Positions 59,055 through 64,000 of a DNA stretch of 64,000 bases are shown here, piece by piece. The notes beneath the pieces are model-generated. The model ran no database searches and was not told the origin of the DNA. It saw nothing but the letters and a program-made list of their open reading frames with translations. A program made the translations under genes and the position numbers. Each line of letters opens with the position of its first letter. Position 1 is the stretch's first letter. Origin of the DNA: Sphingomonadales bacterium UBA6157 (GTDB lineage Bacteria > Pseudomonadota > Alphaproteobacteria > Sphingomonadales > Sphingomonadaceae); NCBI GenBank assembly GCA_002423025.1, contig DIUN01000015.1:1-64000 (forward strand). The letters are read 5' to 3'.

Positions 59055-59990
59055 TTACAGGTCTTTCACCAGCGCTTCGATTCCGGCCATGTCCATGGCG
59101 CTCTGCATCGTGGCATCGGGTGTGATGCGGCGGACCATTGGCCCGAGCACCTTGCCACCAAGCTCGATGAAGCCGGTCACGCCCAGTTCGGCCATCGCCA
59201 GCACCGATTCGCGCCAGCGCACCGTGCCCGTCACCTGCTCCACCAGCAGCCGGCGGATTTCAGCCGGGTCCGCCACCGGCGCTGCCGTCACATTGGCGAC
59301 GAGCGGTACGAACGGCGCCAGCAGCGCCACATCAGCCAGCGCCGCGGCCATTGCGTCGGCCGCCGGCTGCATCAGCGGGCAGTGGAACGGCGCCGAAACC
59401 GGCAGCAGCACCGAGTGGCGGGCGCCGCGGGTGCGGGCCAGTGCCATGGCGCGCGCCACTGCGTCGGTATGGCCGGAGACCACCACCTGGCCCGGCGCAT
59501 TGTCATTGGCGGCCGAGCAGACCTGGCCTTGTGCCGCTTCCGCCGCCAGCTCGGCAACAGCCTCGAAGCCCAGCCCGAGCAGCGCCGCCATAGCGCCCTC
59601 GCCAATGGGAACGGCAGCCTGCATGGCCTCGCCGCGCAGGCGCAGCAGCCGCGCCGTGGCAGCCAGATCGATGGCGCCGGCAGCAGCCAGCGCTGTGTAT
59701 TCGCCAAGGCTGTGGCCGGCGACGAACGCTGCCTTGTCTGCCAGCTTCAGGCCGGCCTCCTGCTCGAGCACGCGCAGCGCGGCGATGGAAACCGCCATGA
59801 TGGCGGGCTGGGCATTGGCGGTAAGGGTGAGCTCGCTCTCCGGCCCCTCCCACATCAGCCGCGAAAGATGCTGGCCCAGCGCGTCATCGACTTCCTGGAA
59901 TACGGCGCGGGCGGCCGGGCTGGCATCTGCAAGCCCGCGGCCCATGCCGACGGACTGGCTGCCTTGGCCGGGGAAAATGAAGGCGCGAAT
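59055..59990 (-). CDS. fabD: Malonyl-CoA:ACP transacylase, apparent ATT start
   Basis: This 311-residue enzyme moves malonyl from CoA to ACP. It begins RAFIFPGQGSQSVGMGRGL, has the nucleophile Ser94 in AGHSLGEYTALAAAGA, and a histidine in SAPFHCPLMQ. There is no ATG or GTG at the family start: the codon before Arg is ATT (59988-59990), and a perfect AGGAGG (59997-60002) lies exactly 6 nt upstream of it. Starting there gives the family-standard N-terminus and length. The only normal alternative is a GTG 21 codons upstream (60053) without a ribosome site. An ATT start, as known for infC and pcnB of E. coli, is therefore likely. Confidence 0.9.
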   Translation of the reverse strand: MRAFIFPGQGSQSVGMGRGLADASPAARAVFQEVDDALGQHLSRLMWEGPESELTLTANAQPAIMAVSIAALRVLEQEAGLKLADKAAFVAGHSLGEYTALAAAGAIDLAATARLLRLRGEAMQAAVPIGEGAMAALLGLGFEAVAELAAEAAQGQVCSAANDNAPGQVVVSGHTDAVARAMALARTRGARHSVLLPVSAPFHCPLMQPAADAMAAALADVALLAPFVPLVANVTAAPVADPAEIRRLLVEQVTGTVRWRESVLAMAELGVTGFIELGGKVLGPMVRRITPDATMQSAMDMAGIEALVKDL

Positions 59991-60330
59991 GGTGACCCTC
60001 CTGCAAACAAACGCCGCAATACGGCTGGAAATTCGCGGATCAACGGCTTCCACCGCATTTTTGGCAATTGCAAGCCACCCGCTTGGTGGCCGCGCTTAGG
60101 CGTTTGGCCCTGTCCATGCAACCGGCTGGCGCAGCTGGCGGCACGGCTTTGGTGCAATGCGGTGATTCCCCCGTTGCATGGAGGCGCGGTTTCGATAAAT
60201 ACAGATTCGTTTGCTGCCCGGGGGGGATGGCATTTTGTCGTTCATCCTCCGGCCAGCCGGTTTGCGCCATAACCAGCGCTACTCCGGCTGGACTTCGCGA
60301 TCCACGTCTTGCCGATTTGAAAGGGTCTTC
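59991..60330. other. Divergent intergenic region fabD / TPR gene
   Basis: The 340 nt hold the fabD ribosome site at its left edge and presumably promoters in both directions. An 8-bp inverted repeat (60253-60260 with 60284-60291) lies in the leader of the TPR gene. I see no gene, tRNA or clear promoter consensus otherwise. Confidence 0.4.
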
Positions 60331-61461
60331 ATGCACCGCTCTGCTCGCGTTCTTGCCAATTCCACCGCCATCGGGCTTGCGGCGCTTGCGCTGCTCGTTG
60401 CCGCTCCGGCCGCTGCCGCTGTCTCCAAAGCCGTCGGCGCTGCACTGAACCAGGCGGCCTCCGCCGCCAAGGCCGGCAACAATGCCGCCGCCATCGCCGC
60501 CATCCGCACGGCCGAAAACGCTGCCAGCTCCGCCGAGGAGAAGAGCAAGACTGCCCAGATGGCAGCCTATGTCTACACCCGCGCCGGCCGCTATGGCGAA
60601 GCCGCCAACGCGCTCAAGGCAACCGGTGCCGGCCCGGCCCAGCTGGCGCCGCTTTACTATCGCGCTGGCCAGTATGGCCTGGCCGTTGCCGAAGCCAAGA
60701 AGGCCGGCGGCGAGCAGATGCAGATCCTCATCGCCCAGGCAGCCATGCGCCAGGGCAAATATGGCGAGGCTGTTGCGGCTTATAACGGCCTCATCCGCAG
60801 CAACGGCCCCAAGGCGCTCTATCTCGAGAACCTCGCCGGCGCACAGTACAAGTCGGGCGACAAGAAGGGCTATCTCGCCACCACCGAGAAGCTGGTCCGT
60901 TCGGACAGCTCGTCGGCGCGCTGGAAGACGCTGCTGGTAAACTTCCGCCAGAATCCGATGCGCCCGGAAGCCAAGCTGGCCATGTATCACCTGATGAGCG
61001 CCACCGGCACGCTCGAGAAGCCGGAGGATTTCCAGGAGTTCGCCAAGCTGGCGCTGGTCGCCAACCAGGCCGGCATCGCCTCAGGCGCACTCGCCAAGTC
61101 CGGCGGCGGCACCGATGCCATGTCGCTGAAGCTCGCGGAAGCCGCCGGCAAGATGGCCGCCAAGGCCGCCAAGGAAGCGCCGACTCTCTCTGCCAACCCG
61201 GCCACTGCAACCCGCGGCGGCAACGCCTATCTCGCCATGGGCCAGTACCCGCGGGCCATCGCCGCCTATGACAAGGCGATTGCCGCCAACGGCAATGATG
61301 CGGACCAGGCCAAGGTGTTCAAGGGCATCGCGGCGCTCAAGTCCGGCAACGTCAAGGGCGGCAAGGCCAGCTTTGACGCGGTGAGCGAGAAGAACGGCAT
61401 GCAGGACATCGCACACCTGTGGTCGCTCTATGCCGCCACCCGCGGTGCCATCACGGCCTGA
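60331..61461 (+). CDS. Exported tetratricopeptide repeat-like protein
   Basis: This 376-residue protein has a signal peptide (GLAALALLVAAPAAAAV) and an all-helical body of short repeats rich in Ala, Gly, Lys and Tyr, such as QMAAYVYTRAGRYGEAANALKATGAG and GNAYLAMGQYPRAIAAYDKAIAANGNDADQAKVFKGIAALKSGNVKGG. The last unit is a canonical TPR. It probably forms a periplasmic binding solenoid. An AAAGGG lies 7 nt before the ATG. A strong terminator follows. Confidence 0.82.
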   Translation: MHRSARVLANSTAIGLAALALLVAAPAAAAVSKAVGAALNQAASAAKAGNNAAAIAAIRTAENAASSAEEKSKTAQMAAYVYTRAGRYGEAANALKATGAGPAQLAPLYYRAGQYGLAVAEAKKAGGEQMQILIAQAAMRQGKYGEAVAAYNGLIRSNGPKALYLENLAGAQYKSGDKKGYLATTEKLVRSDSSSARWKTLLVNFRQNPMRPEAKLAMYHLMSATGTLEKPEDFQEFAKLALVANQAGIASGALAKSGGGTDAMSLKLAEAAGKMAAKAAKEAPTLSANPATATRGGNAYLAMGQYPRAIAAYDKAIAANGNDADQAKVFKGIAALKSGNVKGGKASFDAVSEKNGMQDIAHLWSLYAATRGAITA

Positions 61462-61468
61462 TCCTGAC

Positions 61469-61539
61469 GGCCCGGCTGCGGCCGGGCCAACACATGAAGA
61501 AACCCCGCGGGCCTTGCGACTCGCGGGGTTTTCTTTTTC
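61469..61539 (+). terminator. Intrinsic terminator downstream of the TPR gene
   Basis: Two stems are present: an 8-bp stem at 61469-61488, and a 9-bp stem (61501-61509 with 61522-61530) followed by TTCTTTTT. The second is a good rho-independent terminator. It lies between the convergent TPR and bfr genes. Confidence 0.8.
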
Positions 61540-61552
61540 AAAGCTGTGACGC

Positions 61553-62032
61553 TCAGCTGCCGGCAGGCTCGGATTGCAGCTGAATGTAGTTGGCCAGGCC
61601 CATCTGCTTGATCATGCTCTGCTGGGTCTCGATGAAATCGACATGCTCCTCCTCGGCGGCGAGGATGCGGGCGAACAGATCCCGGCTCGGGTAATCACGG
61701 ACCTTTTCGCAATGCTCTATGGCGTCCTTGAGCAGCGCCACGGCATCATGTTCCAGTTCGAGATCGGCCTGCAGCACCTCTTCCAGCGTCTCGCCGATGC
61801 GCAGCCGGTTGAGCTGCTGCATGCCGGGCAGGCCATCGAGAAAGAAGATGCGCTCCATGAGCTCATCGGCGTGCTTCATCTCGTCGATGCTCTCGTGGCG
61901 CTCATAGTCCGCGAGCTTCTTGATGCCGAGATTGTCGAGCAGGCGATAATGCAGCCAATATTGGTTGACCGCCGTCAACTCGCCCTTGAGCACCGCGTTG
62001 AGATATTCGATGACCTTGGTATCGCCGCGCAT
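61553..62032 (-). CDS. bfr: Bacterioferritin
   Basis: This 159-residue subunit of the 24-mer iron store keeps all ferroxidase ligands: Glu18, Glu51, His54, Glu94, Glu127 and His130. It also has Met52, which binds heme in bacterioferritin. GELTAVNQYWLHYRLLDNLG and HESIDEMKHADEL are typical. The start MRGDTKVIEYLN follows GGGAG with 8-nt spacing; a frame 16 codons longer is rejected. Its partner ferredoxin gene lies upstream at 62172. A partly matching Irr/ICE-like TTAGAA-N3-TCCTTC occurs on the minus strand near 62108-62122, but it is weak. Confidence 0.95.
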   Translation of the reverse strand: MRGDTKVIEYLNAVLKGELTAVNQYWLHYRLLDNLGIKKLADYERHESIDEMKHADELMERIFFLDGLPGMQQLNRLRIGETLEEVLQADLELEHDAVALLKDAIEHCEKVRDYPSRDLFARILAAEEEHVDFIETQQSMIKQMGLANYIQLQSEPAGS

Positions 62033-62142
62033 GTCGATGACTCCCGTTTCTGCAGGCAAGGGTGTCGCAAGGCCCGACACCCGTCAATCACCGGTGCGGT
62101 GAACTGCGAAGGATTGTTCTAAGTCGTCAGCGGGCTGATATC

Positions 62143-62167
62143 GCAGGTGATTTTCAATATCGCCTGC
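62143..62167. promoter_or_regulatory. Near-perfect dyad between bfr and bfd
   Basis: GCAGGTGAT at 62143-62151 and ATCGCCTGC at 62159-62167 form a 9-bp inverted repeat with one mismatch and a 7-nt spacer. It is just past the bfd stop and upstream of bfr, so it may be a bfd 3' hairpin or an operator for bfr. Confidence 0.45.
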
Positions 62168-62171
62168 CACG

Positions 62172-62345
62172 TCAGGCGAAGCTGCTTTCCTTGGCGAGCA
62201 CTTCGCGCGCGAACGGCAGGCACTGGCCGCACTTGGGCTTGCAGCCAAGCTGGGCATAAGCGGTGATGGGGCAGTCGGTGCGGGTGGTGCGCGCGATATC
62301 GCGAACCTGGTTTTCGCGAATGGCATTGCAGACGCAGACGATCAC
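62172..62345 (-). CDS. bfd: Bacterioferritin-associated ferredoxin (Bfd-like)
   Basis: A 57-codon gene beginning at GTG encodes VIVCVCNAIRENQVRDIART, then DCPITAYAQLGCKPKCGQCLPFAREVLAKESSFA. The CVC and the CKPKCGQC-type cysteines form the four-ligand set of the Bfd 2Fe-2S fold. Bfd gives electrons to bacterioferritin heme to release stored iron. A GAGG lies about 10 nt before the GTG. The gene lies 139 nt upstream of bfr in the same direction, which supports the assignment. Short length makes it easy to miss. Confidence 0.88.
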   Translation of the reverse strand: MIVCVCNAIRENQVRDIARTTRTDCPITAYAQLGCKPKCGQCLPFAREVLAKESSFA

Positions 62346-62526
62346 AGAGCGGCCTCGCTTTGCTGTTTCAGCAGGCGGGGCTGCTGTTGCGAAGCGTTAT
62401 CGCCGATTCGCGCAGCTAATGCAAGTCGTTCGCAATCCTATTATCAGGGAACTGATCATGGCGATTTTCGGCAGGTTGCCCGACCAGGGGCTTCGGCCTA
62501 GCCTTTCGGCTTGAAAGGATCGTGCC

Positions 62527-63363
62527 ATGCAGATCGAACCCAGCGGGCAAGCGTGCGGCGCACGCATCACCGGCCTCGACCTTTCCAGGCCCCTGTCCGA
62601 GCCGGACATCGCGGCCATCCGCGCCGCATGGCTCGAGCATCTGGTGCTGAGCTTTCCCGACCAGCGCCTCGATGACGATGCGCTGGAGCGCTTCACCCTC
62701 GCCTTTGGGCATTTCGGTGAGGACCCGTTCATCGCGCCGATTCCAGGCCGCCGCCATGTGATTGCCGTGCAGCGCGCCGCCGATGAGACAGCGCCGATCT
62801 TTGCCGAGGCCTGGCATACCGACTGGAGTTTCCAGGCTTTGCCGCCGGATGGCACCTGCCTCTATGGCATCACCATTCCGCCGCAGGGTGGGGACACGCT
62901 GTTTGCCAACCAGCGGTTGGCGCTGGCCGAAATGCCGGAGGGACTGCGCAAGCGGCTGGATGGCGTGATGGCAGTGCACTCCGCCCGCGCCGGCTATGCG
63001 CCGGATGGCATTTACGGCGAGAGCGACCAGAAGAGCGGCCGCAGCATGGACATCCGCCCCTCCGAGGAGGCGCGCGCGGTGCAGCGCCACCCGCTGGTGC
63101 GCGTGCACCCGGAGACCGGCCAACCGGCCCTATACGGCGCACCAGGCTATATCGTGGCGCTGGAGGGCACGCCCGAAGCCGAGGCGCTGATGATGGAACT
63201 CTACCAGTGGCAGACGCAGGAGCGCTTCCAGTATCGCCACCACTGGGAGCCGAACATGCTGGTAATGTGGGACAATCGGGCGACTCTGCACCGTGCGACC
63301 GGCGGCTATGCGGGGCATGCGCGGCTGCTGCACAGGACGACGATCGGTGGCTCGGTGTTCTGA
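62527..63363 (+). CDS. TauD/TfdA family Fe(II)/2-oxoglutarate dioxygenase
   Basis: This 278-residue enzyme has the double-stranded beta-helix of the TauD family. The iron ligands are His97 and Asp99 in WHTDWSF, and His255 in WDNRATLHRATGGY; arginines in the C-terminal GHARLLHRTTIGG bind 2-oxoglutarate. VIAVQRAADETAP and RHHWEPNMLVMWDNRA are typical. Substrates of the family include taurine and alkyl sulfates or phenoxy acids; the substrate here is unknown. The ATG follows AAAGGA. No sulfonate transport genes are nearby. Confidence 0.9.
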   Translation: MQIEPSGQACGARITGLDLSRPLSEPDIAAIRAAWLEHLVLSFPDQRLDDDALERFTLAFGHFGEDPFIAPIPGRRHVIAVQRAADETAPIFAEAWHTDWSFQALPPDGTCLYGITIPPQGGDTLFANQRLALAEMPEGLRKRLDGVMAVHSARAGYAPDGIYGESDQKSGRSMDIRPSEEARAVQRHPLVRVHPETGQPALYGAPGYIVALEGTPEAEALMMELYQWQTQERFQYRHHWEPNMLVMWDNRATLHRATGGYAGHARLLHRTTIGGSVF

Positions 63364-63383
63364 CCCTCTTGCGCCGAAGGGGG

Positions 63384-64000
63384 TCAGCGACGGCCGAAGA
63401 GCTTCTCGATGTCGGTGCGGGCCAGCCGGACCCAGGTCGGGCGGCCGTGGTTGCACTGGCCGCTGTGGGGGGTGATTTCCATTTCGCGGAGCAGCGCGTT
63501 CATCTCTGCGATGCTAAGGGCGCGGCCGGCGCGGACGCTGCCGTGGCAGGCCATGGTGGCGGCCACGCCATCAAGGTTTTCCTTGAGGCTGATGGCGCTG
63601 CCCCAGGCAGCAAGATCATCGGCAAGATCGCGGATGAGCGCCTGTGGATCGGCGCGGCCGAGCATGGCCGGAGTGGCACGCACCAGGATGGCGGCAGGGC
63701 CAAAGGCTTCGATTTCCAGGCCTAGTTCGGCCAGTTCGGGCGCACGCTCGGCGATTCGACCAGCGGCGATATCGTCAAGTTCGACCACGGCGGGGATGAG
63801 CAGGGCCTGGGCGGCCACCGGCCCGCTGGCGAGGGCAGCGTTGAGGCGCTCCAACGTCAGCCGCTCATGAGCGGCATGCTGATCGACGAGGATCAGCGCG
63901 TCCTCGGTTTCGGCCACGATATAGGTGTTGGCGACCTGGCCGCGTGCGGCGCCAAGGGGAAAGCGGGTGGCCAGCGGGTCCGGGATGGGTGCGAATCCGG
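63384..64000 (-). CDS. mutL: DNA mismatch repair protein MutL, C-terminal part
   Basis: This is the 3' end of mutL running off the window, about 205 codons. Upstream of the first available start the frame reads GAARGQVANTYIVAETEDA, so the gene continues beyond 64000. The dimerisation/endonuclease domain has DQHAAHERLTLE (the metal-dependent endonuclease motif), ACHGSVRAG and GQCNHGRPTW, so this MutL likely nicks DNA, unlike the E. coli protein. It ends ARTDIEKLFGRR. It is convergent with the dioxygenase gene. Confidence 0.95.
   Translation of the reverse strand, partial: GFAPIPDPLATRFPLGAARGQVANTYIVAETEDALILVDQHAAHERLTLERLNAALASGPVAAQALLIPAVVELDDIAAGRIAERAPELAELGLEIEAFGPAAILVRATPAMLGRADPQALIRDLADDLAAWGSAISLKENLDGVAATMACHGSVRAGRALSIAEMNALLREMEITPHSGQCNHGRPTWVRLARTDIEKLFGRR

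Noticed and set aside
60040..60990. 316-codon minus-strand frame upstream of fabD
   Set aside because: Antisense to the TPR gene, and it overlaps the fabD start; composition is typical of a shadow.

Overview
The window is a GC-rich, gene-dense piece of chromosome from an alphaproteobacterium, most likely a sphingomonad (Sphingomonadales). The assignment rests on gene content and protein style: a DksA lacking the zinc cysteines, DUF6456, DUF2125, DUF983 and YdcH/DUF465 small proteins, a PhaR repressor, a spinster-type MFS transporter beside a short-chain dehydrogenase, and the metX-metW pair next to hisC-tyrC. It cannot be fixed to a genus from sequence alone. Almost everything is core metabolism or housekeeping. 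I see no prophage, insertion sequence, CRISPR array or secondary-metabolite cluster.

Layout. 1-3.4 kb: 3' end of an acyl-CoA carboxylase alpha subunit, an aminotransferase and an Ada-type DNA repair regulator. 3.5-11 kb: HtrA/Do protease followed by a very long palindrome, a glutathione transferase, then minus-strand genes for a DUF952 protein, cyclophilin, MsrB, RuvX, a DUF3089 hydrolase, an acyl-CoA dehydrogenase and MsrA. 11.3-14.1 kb: MFS transporter and SDR. 14.2-16.4 kb: glnB-glnA behind a textbook sigma-54 promoter. 16.5-16.6 kb: a probable unannotated small RNA on the minus strand. 16.7-24.3 kb: parE, an amidohydrolase, an ABC-F ATPase, a DUF983 protein and a cysteine-desulfurase-like enzyme. 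24.3-27.7 kb: metZ-apaG-lysR and a carbonic anhydrase. 27.7-31.9 kb: an RND efflux pump. 32-33.8 kb: a small regulatory cluster, with an S24-type repressor-like protein divergent from two short genes. 34-40.4 kb: tamA-tamB. 40.5 kb: tRNA-His.

40.6-49.1 kb: sodC-like, DUF6456, XRE regulator, VOC protein, a small heat-shock protein with a heat-shock promoter and a ROSE-like RNA thermometer, a TPR protein, two YdcH proteins, dksA, then a polyhydroxyalkanoate-related set (phaR, a PhaC-like hydrolase, a thiolase). 49.1-53.1 kb: metW-metX divergent from hisC-tyrC. 53.1-60 kb: a minus-strand fatty acid and envelope block, fabD-fabG-acpP-fabF-mltG-ydcF-plsC-DUF2125, whose last four genes overlap by 4 nt. 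fabD appears to start at an ATT codon. 60.3-64 kb: TPR protein, bacterioferritin and its ferredoxin, a TauD-type dioxygenase and the 3' part of mutL.

Themes. Methionine and methionine-sulfoxide genes recur (metZ, metX, metW, msrA, msrB). Envelope biogenesis is strongly represented (HtrA, TamA/B, MltG, PlsC, Fab, RND pump). The least explained material is in the non-coding parts: the candidate sRNA, the 116-nt palindrome, the thermometer, several perfect dyads in divergent intergenic regions, and the small divergent regulatory cluster at 32-33.5 kb.
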